Assembly (NCBI GenBank): GCA_003246205.1
Contig: QKBC01000005.1
Span: 62,001 to 126,000, forward strand
Source of the DNA: Flavobacterium haoranii
GTDB taxonomy: Bacteria > Bacteroidota > Bacteroidia > Flavobacteriales > Flavobacteriaceae
Reading direction: 5' to 3'
DNA length: 64,000 bases
This document shows positions 43,300 through 51,939 of the stretch, piece after piece. The notes beneath the pieces were generated by a model, which was not told the DNA's origin, ran no database searches, and saw only the letters and a program-made list of their open reading frames with translations. A program made the translations under genes and the position numbers. Positions within the stretch are counted from its first letter, which is position 1. Each line of letters begins with the position of its first letter.

Positions 43300-44167
43300 A
43301 TTTTCTACTGGAAAAATAAACCCCTATTAAAACGACTAATGCTCCAAATATCTGCATCACATTCATACTTTCTCCCATAAAAACGGTACCTAAAAAAATA
43401 GCCACAACAGGAATAATATAAGTAACTGAAGACGCAAAAACCGGAGAAGAAATCTGAATCAATTTAAAGAATATCATATTCGATATTCCGGTACCAATCA
43501 TTCCTAAGATCCCGATAAAGAATAATGAGGTTTGTACTTCCGGTTGATGCGCAATTGAAAAGAAATCTGAAAAATACAATACCAGTATAGCCGGTATCAT
43601 CATAATAGAAAAATTCCCTACGCTAATGGTTAACGGATGTAAATCTGATAAATATTTTTTTATCAAATTCACATTGGTTCCATAGAATAATGATGCAATG
43701 ACAATTAAAACAGCATACAAGTAGTTTTCAGTTGAGCCATGCCCATTCCCAAATAGCACCAATAAAACACATCCTAAAAACCCCAAACCAACTCCAAAAA
43801 ACTGTCTTCTTTCCACTGGGATTTTAAAAAAGAGCAACCCGACTAAAAGCGTATTCAAAGGCGTTAATGAATTTAATATAGAACTTATAGAACCATCAAT
43901 TTTTGACAATGCTGTTGCAAACAAAAAAACCGGCACAAATGTTCCGCACAAAGCTGTTAAAGCAATATATTTCCATTTGTAAGACGGAATCTTTTTTAAA
44001 TGCTTAAAACCGATTATCAACAGAAATAATCCCGCAAAAATAATACGCAAAGAACCTAGTTGAATCGAATTAACTCCTTTTAAACCTAATTGCATTAAAA
44101 TAAACGAGCTTCCCCAAACACAACCCAAGAAAGCTAATAAATACCACTTTAAATTATTTTTACCCAT
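43298..44167 (-). CDS. EamA / drug-metabolite transporter family permease
   Basis: 289 residues with about ten membrane helices and two EamA repeats: residues 5-135 (LLAFLGCVWGSSFILMQLGLKGVNSIQLGSLRI) and 150-285 (AVLIVIASLFYGTNVNLIKKYL ... VTYIIPVVAIFLGTVFMGESM). The WGSSFI motif and the P-x-x-A-x-x-x-G-x-x-x-x-x-E motif are classic. Substrate unknown (amino acids, metabolites or drugs in relatives). Single gene, convergent with the M16 pair. Confidence 0.9.
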   Translation of the reverse strand: MGKNNLKWYLLAFLGCVWGSSFILMQLGLKGVNSIQLGSLRIIFAGLFLLIIGFKHLKKIPSYKWKYIALTALCGTFVPVFLFATALSKIDGSISSILNSLTPLNTLLVGLLFFKIPVERRQFFGVGLGFLGCVLLVLFGNGHGSTENYLYAVLIVIASLFYGTNVNLIKKYLSDLHPLTISVGNFSIMMIPAILVLYFSDFFSIAHQPEVQTSLFFIGILGMIGTGISNMIFFKLIQISSPVFASSVTYIIPVVAIFLGTVFMGESMNVMQIFGALVVLIGVYFSSRK

Positions 44168-44225
44168 ACTAAAATTTCAAAATTCAAAAATCCAACTTTA
44201 TTTTCAATTACGGGTTTTAATTTCG

Positions 44226-44233
44226 TATTTTTG
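44226..44233 (+). promoter_or_regulatory. Putative -7 box for the metal-binding lipoprotein
   Basis: TATTTTTG fits TAnnTTTG and lies 30 bp before the ATG at 44264. Confidence 0.45.
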
Positions 44234-44263
44234 TTGATAATTTACATTAAACCTCAATTTGTT

Positions 44264-44650
44264 ATGAAAAAATTAAAAGTTTTCTCCCTAATAATTCTTT
44301 CTGCTATAGCTTTAACAAGCTGTAAAAAAGAAACTGAAAAAACTGCCGAAATTAATACTACTGAGACAGCAGCTTTAGAAACAAAAAGTGATGCTCCGGC
44401 TAAAGTAGAAACTGCCAGCTTTACCATTGACGGCATGACTTGTGAAATAGGCTGTGCTAAAACAATTGAAAGCAAACTTTCCGATTTGGAAGGTGTAGAA
44501 GATGCTAAAGTAAACTTTGAAGAGAAAAAAGCTACTGTTATTTTTGACGCTAACAAACAGTCTGCTGAAAGTTTAAAAGCAACTGTTGAAGGTGTTGCCG
44601 GAGGTGATACTTACACAGTAAGTGATATACAAGTAACTCCGAAAGCATAA
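44264..44650 (+). CDS. Heavy-metal-associated (HMA) domain lipoprotein
   Basis: 128 residues from MKKLKVFSLIILSAIALTSC; the Cys in LTSC is a lipobox, so a lipid-anchored envelope protein. A Thr/Glu-rich linker leads to an HMA domain (about 58-125): SFTIDGMTCEIGCAKTIESKLSDLEGVEDAKVNFEEKKATVIFDA. The metal site reads C-E-I-G-C, one residue longer than the usual CxxC. It may bind copper or another soft metal in the periplasm; the partner is not in the window. I chose this ATG because the earlier one hides the signal sequence. Confidence 0.85.
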   Translation: MKKLKVFSLIILSAIALTSCKKETEKTAEINTTETAALETKSDAPAKVETASFTIDGMTCEIGCAKTIESKLSDLEGVEDAKVNFEEKKATVIFDANKQSAESLKATVEGVAGGDTYTVSDIQVTPKA

Positions 44651-44671
44651 TAAACAAGATTATTTATTAAA

Positions 44672-44706
44672 GAAAAAGCTGCTTACACTTTAAGCGGCTT
44701 TTTTTA
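44672..44706 (+). terminator. Terminator after the HMA lipoprotein
   Basis: AAGCTGCTTA / TAAGCGGCTT stem (G-T pair) followed by T-run; close to the gldD end on the other strand. Confidence 0.75.
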
Positions 44707-45252
44707 TTTCCATTCAACTGATTCCATTATTCTCCTAATATCATCTTTTACATAACTAGCTGCCGGTAAAATAGAATCGAAATTAGGTTTTGCATAAAAA
44801 TACATGCTCCCCACCAAAAAGTTCTTCGTACTATCTGTTACATAAAACTGAGCATTGGTAGCAGCATTCCCTCCGACTTCTGAGAACATTCCATACACTT
44901 TCTTTTTCGAATTTATATAAGGCTGTGTACTGATTTCATCCGCTTTGATAGCATGTTCATAAGTCAACTTTTGAGCATCTCTGAGTAATTCTTCAATATT
45001 ACCTTCCACTTTCTTATAGGTAACATACACGGTAGCCTTCATTTTAGGATAATGCAATTCAAAAGAGCAATTCTCATTTCCTTTTATTTTTGTCTCATTA
45101 TTGATATCAAAAGTAAAAGGACAAGTTCCCTCCAATTTTCCATAAGTCGGATTAGAATATTCTAATCTCAATTGTCCTTGTGGTTTTGGCAATGTTTCAT
45201 CACCACAGGATTGTAAGCTTAAAAAAAGTAGAGCTGCTATAATTTTTCTCAT
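44704..45252 (-). CDS. gldD: Gliding motility lipoprotein GldD
   Basis: 182 residues from MRKIIAALLFLSLQSCGDE; the LQSC lipobox supports this ATG over one 18 bp upstream. CPFTFDINNETKI, MKATVYVTYKKVEGN and QFYVTDSTKNFLVGSMYFYAKPNFDSILPAASYVKDDIRRIMES are typical GldD. GldD is one of the proteins needed for Flavobacterium gliding and for T9SS-linked functions. It follows gldE directly; in F. johnsoniae the same order with ssb and mutY upstream is known. Confidence 0.92.
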   Translation of the reverse strand: MRKIIAALLFLSLQSCGDETLPKPQGQLRLEYSNPTYGKLEGTCPFTFDINNETKIKGNENCSFELHYPKMKATVYVTYKKVEGNIEELLRDAQKLTYEHAIKADEISTQPYINSKKKVYGMFSEVGGNAATNAQFYVTDSTKNFLVGSMYFYAKPNFDSILPAASYVKDDIRRIMESVEWK

Positions 45253-45269
45253 GATAATCTTTTTGTACA

Positions 45270-46565
45270 TTACAATAACGTAACTTTAATCTGTTTTATT
45301 CTTCGTTTGTCCAAACTTTCAATGGTAAACATATAAGATTCAAAAGGGATTTTTTGACCTTTTTTAGGGAAGTTTCCTGATATTTCCAAGATAAACCCAG
45401 CTAATGTTTCAGCTTCTCCTTTTGCTTGTTCAAACACTCCTTCGTCTACTTCTACAATTCTAAAAAAGTCTTTCAATCCTATTTTTCCATCAAATACATA
45501 ATTTTTATCATCTATTTGAGAATATACTAAATTTTCATCATCAAATTCATCACTGATATCCCCTACAATCTCTTCCAGAATATCTTCCAGAGAAATTAAG
45601 CCCGAAGTCCCTCCATATTCATCTACCACAATAGCTAAATGGTTTTTCATTCCTTGGAACTCTTTTAAAAGATTATCCAGTTTCTTATTTTCAGGAATAA
45701 AAAACGGTTCCCGAATTAAGTTTTGCCAATTAAAATCTTTCTTTTCGTCTATATACGGAATCAAGTCTTTTATAAACAAGACTCCTTCAATCTGGTCGAT
45801 ACTTTCCCTATATACCGGGATACGTGAATATCCTTTATCAATGATTTTTGGCAACACTTCATCAAAAGTTGCTTCAATATCCAGAGCAAAAATATCAATA
45901 CGAGGACTCATTACCTGGCGAACTTCTGTATTCCCGAAAGAGACAATTCCTTCAAGCAACTTTTGTTCTTCTTTTGTTGTTTCCTCCTGATTGGTCAGTT
46001 CCAATGCCTGTGAAAGTTGGTCTACCGAGAAGTTAGTTTTTTGTACACTGAATTTCTTTTCTATATACAGTGTGATATTTCGCATCGGAATAGTTATAGG
46101 CGCCAAAACTTTGAACAACAGTGAAATTGGTATCAGAACTACTTTAGCAAATGTTACATTATTTCTGTTGGCATAAATTTTCGGCAATACTTCGCCGAAA
46201 AGTAAAATCAAAAAAGTGACTACCACAACTTCTAAAACAAAGCGAATCAAGGCTGAATGGACACTTCCGAAAAGCCTTTCGCTAAAAGAAGAAAAAATAA
46301 TAACAACCCCGATATTAATAAAATTATTAGCCACTAAAATTGTAGCCAACAATTGTTTGGGTCTGTTCAATAATTTTGAAATCAGGTTTCCTTTATTTGA
46401 ATCTTCATGTTCTAAATCGTCGATATCTTTTTGTGAAAGTGAAAAAAGAGCTACTTCAGAACCTGAAATAAAAGCTGAGCAGATAAGCAGGACAAAAACG
46501 GCTAACATTCCGGTTAGCATTTCAAAATCAATAGTAGAAAAAAAACTGGAAGGGTCCGAGTCCAA
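45270..46565 (-). CDS. gldE: Gliding motility-associated protein GldE (CBS-pair / CorC-HlyC type)
   Basis: 431 residues, TTG start. A DUF21 membrane domain with about four helices (16-170) precedes two CBS domains (about 210-330) with VMSPRIDIFALD, GYSRIPVYRESIDQIEGVLFIKDLI and LAIVVDEYGGTSGLISLEDILEEIVGDI, then a CorC_HlyC transporter-associated C-terminal domain. In F. johnsoniae GldE cooperates with GldD. Relatives are Mg/Co efflux-type proteins. It lies 22 bp after ssb on the same strand. Confidence 0.92.
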   Translation of the reverse strand: MDSDPSSFFSTIDFEMLTGMLAVFVLLICSAFISGSEVALFSLSQKDIDDLEHEDSNKGNLISKLLNRPKQLLATILVANNFINIGVVIIFSSFSERLFGSVHSALIRFVLEVVVVTFLILLFGEVLPKIYANRNNVTFAKVVLIPISLLFKVLAPITIPMRNITLYIEKKFSVQKTNFSVDQLSQALELTNQEETTKEEQKLLEGIVSFGNTEVRQVMSPRIDIFALDIEATFDEVLPKIIDKGYSRIPVYRESIDQIEGVLFIKDLIPYIDEKKDFNWQNLIREPFFIPENKKLDNLLKEFQGMKNHLAIVVDEYGGTSGLISLEDILEEIVGDISDEFDDENLVYSQIDDKNYVFDGKIGLKDFFRIVEVDEGVFEQAKGEAETLAGFILEISGNFPKKGQKIPFESYMFTIESLDKRRIKQIKVTLL

Positions 46566-46587
46566 ATTAGTACGTATTAGTTAAACA

Positions 46588-47034
46588 TTAAAAAGGTAAA
46601 TCGTCATTACCTAAATTTTCGTCGTCAAAATTACTATTTTTTGGAGATTCTGCTTCATTAGGCCTTAAGTTTTGCCTGTTATTAGCATCAGGATCTTTCT
46701 TAGTGGTTAAAAAAGTAAACTCTGTAACCTGAATCTCTGTGGTATATTTAGTATTGCCATCTTCAGCTTGCCATTGTCTTGACTTAATACGACCTTCTAT
46801 GTAAATCTTATCTCCTTTAGAAAGATATTTTTCACATATTTCGGCAGCTTTATTACGCACTACAATATTATGCCATTCTGTAGATGTAATTTTTTCTCCC
46901 GTAGTTTTATTGATATAAACTTCGTTTGTTGCCAATGGAAATCTACCAATGCAATTTCCTCCGTCAAAATAATGCATCTTTACTTCGTCTCCTAAATGTC
47001 CTATCAAAAGTACTTTATTAACTGTTCCGTTCAT
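46588..47034 (-). CDS. ssb: Single-stranded DNA-binding protein
   Basis: 148 residues. OB fold: VNKVLLIGHLGDEVKMHYFDGGNCIGRFPLATNE, STEWHNIVVRNKAAEICEKYLSKGDKIYIEGRIKSRQW and EIQVTEFTFL. A flexible Asn-rich tail ends in the acidic tip GNDDLPF that binds partner repair proteins. It sits between mutY and gldE, as in other Flavobacteria. Confidence 0.96.
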   Translation of the reverse strand: MNGTVNKVLLIGHLGDEVKMHYFDGGNCIGRFPLATNEVYINKTTGEKITSTEWHNIVVRNKAAEICEKYLSKGDKIYIEGRIKSRQWQAEDGNTKYTTEIQVTEFTFLTTKKDPDANNRQNLRPNEAESPKNSNFDDENLGNDDLPF

Positions 47035-47074
47035 GGCGTGTATAGCTTAGTATAAATATCAAATATAGTATTTT

Positions 47075-48112
47075 TTAGAATACCGTAATAAGGTTTGCCG
47101 TAATAAAATTATGTAACACTATAGGAAATGGCAATTTTAAAAGCTCATCCAATCCGATCGCATTTTCAGCTTTTACATTTAACTGTACCTGAAAAAAACG
47201 AATATTCAAATGCTGATGCGATAATTTATGAACTACCGAAGCCTCTTCATAAAATTCTAAAGTTGATCCCTTATATCTTTCCTCTATTTTATTTTTTACT
47301 TCTGCTATCGGAATTTCTGTTTCTGTTTCCAACAGCGGAAATTGGTATAAATTATGCCAGATCCCTTTAGAAGTTCTCTTTTCTAACAGAAAGTTTTCAT
47401 TTTTATCTATTACTACTAAATAATTAAAGTATCGATCCTTTATTTTTATTTTCTTAGATTTTACAGGCAACTCATCTACTCTTTTCTTTTGTAAAGCAAA
47501 GCAACTTTCATTTAACGGACATACTGTACAATCCGGATTTTTAGGCACACATTGTATCGCTCCAAATTCCATAACTGCCTGATTAAACACCGCTCCTTTC
47601 CCTTCGGGCAACAAATCGTCAGCCAATTCCTGAAACTCCTTTTTAGTCTTAGGTTGTGCAATATCTGATTCTATTCCAAAATAACGAGCCAATACCCGGA
47701 ATACATTTCCGTCTACAACTGCTACATCTTCATTAAATGAAATAGAAGCAATAGCTGCGGCCGTATATTCCCCCACTCCTTTTAATTGTAATAACGTTTT
47801 ATAAGTATCAGGAAAATTACCTTTGAGTTCTTGACTAATATACTTGGCCGTTGCATGAAGATTGCGAGCTCTGGAATAATAACCTAATCCCTGCCAAAGC
47901 TTCAACACCTGCTCTTCACTTGCATCTGCTAAATTATGAACCGTTGGAAAAGTCTCTACAAAAGCTAAGTAATAAGGTAAACCTTGTGCTACTCTTGTTT
48001 GTTGCAACATGATTTCAGAGAGCCAAATATGATACGGATTTTGAGTTTTCCGCCAAGGCAAATCACGCTTGTTTTGTAAATACCAATTAATTAAACAGTT
48101 AGAAAAATTCAT
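47075..48112 (-). CDS. mutY: A/G-specific adenine glycosylase
   Basis: 345 residues. MutY removes adenine mispaired with 8-oxoguanine. HhH-GPD core: LPWRKTQNPYHIWLSEIMLQQTRV (catalytic Glu), LKGVGEYTAAAIASISF with VAVVDGNVFRVLAR (catalytic Asp). The 4Fe-4S cluster ligands are C-x6-C-x2-C-x5-C in CVPKNPDCTVCPLNESC. The C-terminal NUDIX-like 8-oxoG recognition domain (about 230-345) is present. Divergent from the HU gene. Confidence 0.95.
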   Translation of the reverse strand: MNFSNCLINWYLQNKRDLPWRKTQNPYHIWLSEIMLQQTRVAQGLPYYLAFVETFPTVHNLADASEEQVLKLWQGLGYYSRARNLHATAKYISQELKGNFPDTYKTLLQLKGVGEYTAAAIASISFNEDVAVVDGNVFRVLARYFGIESDIAQPKTKKEFQELADDLLPEGKGAVFNQAVMEFGAIQCVPKNPDCTVCPLNESCFALQKKRVDELPVKSKKIKIKDRYFNYLVVIDKNENFLLEKRTSKGIWHNLYQFPLLETETEIPIAEVKNKIEERYKGSTLEFYEEASVVHKLSHQHLNIRFFQVQLNVKAENAIGLDELLKLPFPIVLHNFITANLITVF

Positions 48113-48170
48113 TTTTTACAATTGAAAAACAAAATTAAAACTTTAACAATTAAAATTTAATCAATTAAGA

Positions 48171-48202
48171 TTGATTTATTGTTTTTTTAATTTGTATATT
48201 TG
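48171..48202 (+). promoter_or_regulatory. Promoter of the HU-family gene
   Basis: TTG, 21 bp, TATATTTG: a good -33/-7 pair of Bacteroidota type, 41 bp ahead of the ATG. Confidence 0.65.
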
Positions 48203-48243
48203 CACACTCTAAAAATGAACACAAAATATTAATACGAAAGAAA

Positions 48244-48537
48244 ATGACGAAAGCAGATATCGTAGCGAAAATTTCTGAAAAACTAGGTCTTGAAAAAGCA
48301 GATGTTCAAGCAACAGTAGAGTCTTTCATGGAAGAAGTGAAAAACTCATTAGAAACTGGAGACAATGTTTACTTAAGAGGTTTTGGAAGCTTCATCATCA
48401 AAACAAGAGCTGAAAAAACAGGTAGAAACATTTCTAAAAACACTACAATTAAAATTCCTGCACACAACATTCCTGCATTTAAACCAGCTAAAGTATTTGT
48501 TGAAGGTGTAAAGACAAAAACTGAAGTAACCGTATAA
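48244..48537 (+). CDS. HU/IHF-family DNA-binding protein
   Basis: 97 residues. MTKADIVAKISEKLGLEKADVQATVESFMEEVKNSLETGDNVYLRGFGSFIIKTRAEKTGRNISKN is the helical body plus the first strands; the DNA-binding arm tip is NTTIKIPAHNIPAFKPAK, with the intercalating Pro. It bends and compacts DNA. It has a strong promoter, as expected for an abundant protein, and is followed after 28 bp by a 30-residue basic peptide gene, probably in the same transcript. Confidence 0.95.
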   Translation: MTKADIVAKISEKLGLEKADVQATVESFMEEVKNSLETGDNVYLRGFGSFIIKTRAEKTGRNISKNTTIKIPAHNIPAFKPAKVFVEGVKTKTEVTV

Positions 48538-48565
48538 TTATTTATTAATCTAAACCAACAAAGTT

Positions 48566-48658
48566 ATGCCAAGTGGTAAAAAGAGAAAAAGACATAAGGT
48601 AGCAACTCACAAGCGTAAAAAAAGAGCGAGAGCTAACCGTCACAAAAAGAAAAAGTAG
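48566..48658 (+). CDS. 30-residue very basic peptide
   Basis: A 30-codon gene from ATG: it starts MPSGKKRKRHKVATHKRKK and ends NRHKKKK; about 60 per cent Lys, Arg and His. Peptides nearly identical to this are found in most Bacteroidota, often annotated as hypothetical or small ribosomal-type proteins. The composition is that of a ribosome-bound peptide. The gene lies 28 bp behind the HU gene and is followed by a hairpin terminator that contains its stop codon. I see good coding support but cannot prove the function. Confidence 0.78.
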   Translation: MPSGKKRKRHKVATHKRKKRARANRHKKKK

Positions 48659-48673
48659 TATAATACTACTTTT
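48651..48673 (+). terminator. Terminator after the basic peptide gene
   Basis: AAAAGTAGTA / TACTACTTTT stem with a T-rich run downstream. The following 48674-48826 stretch holds nothing I recognise. Confidence 0.75.
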
Positions 48674-48826
48674 CTTTTTTTAAAAGTTCTTTGAAATGAA
48701 TCGATTAACTATCGGTTCTCGGGTAAAATACCTGTAAAAAAATGTTTAATCCATCTGTACGAGTAGAATTCAGAATTTAGAATTTCCTAACTTCTAACTT
48801 TATTAGTATGGATAAAAATGTACTGC

Positions 48827-50368
48827 ATGAACAAAGAATTAATTATTCGTTCCAGTTCTGGTGCCGTAGATTTTGCCTTATTAAAAGATGGAAAACTAAT
48901 AGAATTACATAAAGAAGAAGAAAAAGGAACTAATTTTCAGGTTGGCGATATTTTTATTGCTAAAATAAGAAAACCTGTTCCCGGCTTAAATGCTGCTTTT
49001 GTTAATGTAGGCTACGAAAAAGATGCCTTTTTACATTATCATGATTTAGGCCCCAATTTAACTTCTTTAATGAAATTCATTAAACTTGTAAGCGCAGGTA
49101 AAACAAAAGACTATTCACTCAAAAATTTTCCTTTTGAACCTGAAATTGATAAAAATGGCGCCATTGCAGATGTGCTAAGTGCCAATCAATCAGTTTTAGT
49201 ACAAATTGTAAAAGAACCTATTTCGACTAAAGGTCCCAGAATTAGTTCTGAAATTTCTTTAGCCGGAAGATATGTCGTTTTAGTTCCTTTTTCAGATCGT
49301 GTTTCGGTTTCACAAAAAATCGTTTCCAAAGAAGAAAAAGAGCGTTTAAAACGATTGGTTCAATCCATTAAACCAAAAGGATTCGGCGTAATTGTCCGTA
49401 CGGTAGCCGAAGGCAAAAAAGTAGCTGAACTTGATCGTGATTTGCAAAATCTTATGGATCGTTGGTCTGCTATGTGCAAAAGATTGCAAACGGCTCATCA
49501 CCCGTCAAAAGTATTAGGTGAACTCAACAAAGCATCTTCCATTTTAAGAGATGTTTTTAATGATACTTTCACCGGAATCCATGTTGACGATGAAGAATTG
49601 TATTTACAAACGAAGGACTATTTGCAAGAGATAGCTCCGGATAAAGTGTCTATCGTAAAACACTATCAGTCAAAAGAATTACCGCTTTTTGAGAAATATC
49701 ATATAGAGCGACAGATTAAAACGTCTTTTGGTCGTACTGTTTCCATGAGCAAAGGAGCATACCTCATTATTGAACATACCGAAGCTTTACACGTTATTGA
49801 TGTAAATAGCGGCAACCGTTCTAACAAAGCTCAAAGCCAGGAAGAAACAGCATTAGAAGTAAATTTAATTGCAGCAGCTGAAATTGCACGCCAATTAAGA
49901 CTTCGAGACATGGGCGGAATTATTGTTGTTGATTTTATTGATATGCAAAATGCTGATAATAGAAAGAAACTATATGACTTCTTAAAAGAAGAAATGAGTG
50001 ACGATAAGGCCAAACACAAAATCTTGCCTCCTAGTAAATTTGGTTTAATACAAATTACTAGACAAAGAGTCAGACCGGAAGTTCACATTAAAACAAGAGA
50101 AGAAGACCCGAACGAAAACGGGGAAATTGAAGCTCCGATTTTATTGATTGACAAAATAGAGGCTGACCTAGAAAGAATTAGTAAAGACCACAAAAAGATT
50201 GTTTTGAACTCACATCCATTTGTGGCAGCATACCTTACAAAAGGTTTTCCATCCGTTCGTTCAAAATGGTATTTTGAACACAAACGTTGGGTGAAAGTTA
50301 TACCTCGTGACGCTTACACGTATTTAGAATATCATTTCTTTGACAAAGAAGGAAATGAAATTAAATAA
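48827..50368 (+). CDS. rng: Ribonuclease G (Rne/Rng family)
   Basis: 513 residues from MNKELIIRSSSGAVDFALLKDG; an ATG 9 bp upstream is less like the family. S1 domain near 35-125 (VGDIFIAKIRKPVPGLNAAFVNVGYEKDAFLHYHDL), then the RNase E/G catalytic part with IDVNSGNRSNKA and GGIIVVDFIDMQN, which carry the two Mg-binding Asp residues. The C-terminal scaffold of RNase E is absent. It cuts single-stranded A/U-rich RNA in 5S/16S rRNA and mRNA turnover. Ends at a terminator. Confidence 0.94.
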   Translation: MNKELIIRSSSGAVDFALLKDGKLIELHKEEEKGTNFQVGDIFIAKIRKPVPGLNAAFVNVGYEKDAFLHYHDLGPNLTSLMKFIKLVSAGKTKDYSLKNFPFEPEIDKNGAIADVLSANQSVLVQIVKEPISTKGPRISSEISLAGRYVVLVPFSDRVSVSQKIVSKEEKERLKRLVQSIKPKGFGVIVRTVAEGKKVAELDRDLQNLMDRWSAMCKRLQTAHHPSKVLGELNKASSILRDVFNDTFTGIHVDDEELYLQTKDYLQEIAPDKVSIVKHYQSKELPLFEKYHIERQIKTSFGRTVSMSKGAYLIIEHTEALHVIDVNSGNRSNKAQSQEETALEVNLIAAAEIARQLRLRDMGGIIVVDFIDMQNADNRKKLYDFLKEEMSDDKAKHKILPPSKFGLIQITRQRVRPEVHIKTREEDPNENGEIEAPILLIDKIEADLERISKDHKKIVLNSHPFVAAYLTKGFPSVRSKWYFEHKRWVKVIPRDAYTYLEYHFFDKEGNEIK

Positions 50369-50371
50369 CTT

Positions 50372-50408
50372 AAAATCCGTTATTCTTCATTGAGTAACGG
50401 ATTTTTTT
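50372..50408 (+). terminator. Terminator after ribonuclease G
   Basis: AAATCCGTTA / TAACGGATTT stem with a 12-base loop and a following T-run. Confidence 0.85.
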
Positions 50409-50485
50409 ATTGAACACATTCTAACACTCATTCATATAAAATCTTTATTTTTAAAATCTAAAAAAAAACTTAATCAGTACTACAA

Positions 50486-51934
50486 ATGCTTTTCGATTCC
50501 ATTGACTTTGCTTTCTTTTTGCCTATAGTTTTTGTTTTGTACTGGTTTGTTTTTGCTAAAAACATAAAGCTTCAAAATTTTTTAATTGTCGTTGCTAGTT
50601 ATATTTTCTATGGTTGGTGGGATTGGCATTTCTTATTTCTTATTTTTTTTAGTACAGGAATTGACTATAACATTGGCTTACTACTAGAAAAAGAAAATAG
50701 AGAATCTAAACGAAAAATATTTCTTTGGATCAGCATTTTGACGAATCTGGGAATGTTGGCTTTTTTTAAATATTTCAATTTCTTCATCGAAAACTTTATT
50801 ACGGTCTTTTCTCTGTTTGGTTATCCTTTAAAAGCCAATTCTCTAAACATTATTTTACCTGTCGGAATTAGTTTTTATACTTTCCAAACATTAAGTTATA
50901 CCATAGATATCTACCGTAAAAGGCTAAAACCAACTCACGATTTTATAGCTTTTTCAGCATTTGTTAGCTTTTTCCCCCAGCTTGTTGCAGGACCTATTGA
51001 ACGAGCAACACATTTATTGCCTCAATTTTATCAAAAACGAAAATTCAACTACGAAAAAGCTATTACTGGTTGTCGTCAAATTTTATGGGGTTTATTTAAG
51101 AAAGTAGTAATTGCTGATAGTTGTGCCGACTATGCTAATCAAATTTTTGAAAATCCGGCAGCCTTTAACGGAAGTACCCTATTCTTAGGAGCCTTGTTTT
51201 TTACATTTCAAATTTATGGTGACTTTTCAGGATATTCAGATATTGCCATTGGAACTTCTCGTCTTTTTGGCTTTGATCTGATGCAAAATTTCAACTTTCC
51301 TTATTTTTCGAGAAACATTGCAGAGTTTTGGCGCAGATGGCATATTTCTTTGTCTACTTGGTTCAGAGATTATCTTTATATTCCCCTTGGCGGAAGCCGC
51401 GGAAATACGGTTAATAAGATAAGAAATACTTTTATCATTTTTGTCGTAAGCGGATTTTGGCACGGAGCCAATTGGACATTTATTGTTTGGGGATGTTTAC
51501 ATGCTTTATTCTTTTTACCGCTGTTGCTCTCCAAAACAAACAGAACTTACCTAAACACTGTTGCCGAGAATTCATTTTTTCCCAGTTTAAAAGAATGTGT
51601 CCAAATGTTATTTACATTTGGAATTGTTGTTCTTACATGGATTTTCTTCCGTGCAAAAGACATCCATCAAGCTTTAACTTACCTAAATGGTATATTTTCT
51701 CGTTCCTTTTTCCAGATACCTTTTTTCGACAAAAAAAGAGAATCTTTAGTTATAGCTATTTTTCTTTTTTTGTTTATTTTAATAGAATGGATAGGTAGAA
51801 AGGAAACTTTTGCCTTGGAGAAAACAGGTTTGAAATGGAATCGATTGATTCGTTGGGCGTTTTATCTTTTACTTGGAACCATTATTCTGCTTTTTAGTGG
51901 TTCTAAACAAGAATTTATCTATTTTCAATTTTAA
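50486..51934 (+). CDS. MBOAT-family O-acyltransferase (AlgI-like)
   Basis: 482 residues with about ten or more membrane helices. The signature FPQLVAGPIERATHLLPQF near residue 170, GDFSGYSDIAIGTSRLFGF near 248, IAEFWRRWHISLSTWFRDYLYIPLGGSRG near 275-305 and catalytic His in VSGFWHGANWTFIVWG near 325 identify the alginate O-acetyltransferase AlgI / DltB group. It moves acyl groups across the membrane to a polymer or lipid. The SGNH-like gene 5 bp downstream is the usual partner that makes the final transfer. Confidence 0.93.
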   Translation: MLFDSIDFAFFLPIVFVLYWFVFAKNIKLQNFLIVVASYIFYGWWDWHFLFLIFFSTGIDYNIGLLLEKENRESKRKIFLWISILTNLGMLAFFKYFNFFIENFITVFSLFGYPLKANSLNIILPVGISFYTFQTLSYTIDIYRKRLKPTHDFIAFSAFVSFFPQLVAGPIERATHLLPQFYQKRKFNYEKAITGCRQILWGLFKKVVIADSCADYANQIFENPAAFNGSTLFLGALFFTFQIYGDFSGYSDIAIGTSRLFGFDLMQNFNFPYFSRNIAEFWRRWHISLSTWFRDYLYIPLGGSRGNTVNKIRNTFIIFVVSGFWHGANWTFIVWGCLHALFFLPLLLSKTNRTYLNTVAENSFFPSLKECVQMLFTFGIVVLTWIFFRAKDIHQALTYLNGIFSRSFFQIPFFDKKRESLVIAIFLFLFILIEWIGRKETFALEKTGLKWNRLIRWAFYLLLGTIILLFSGSKQEFIYFQF

Positions 51935-51939
51935 TTCGC

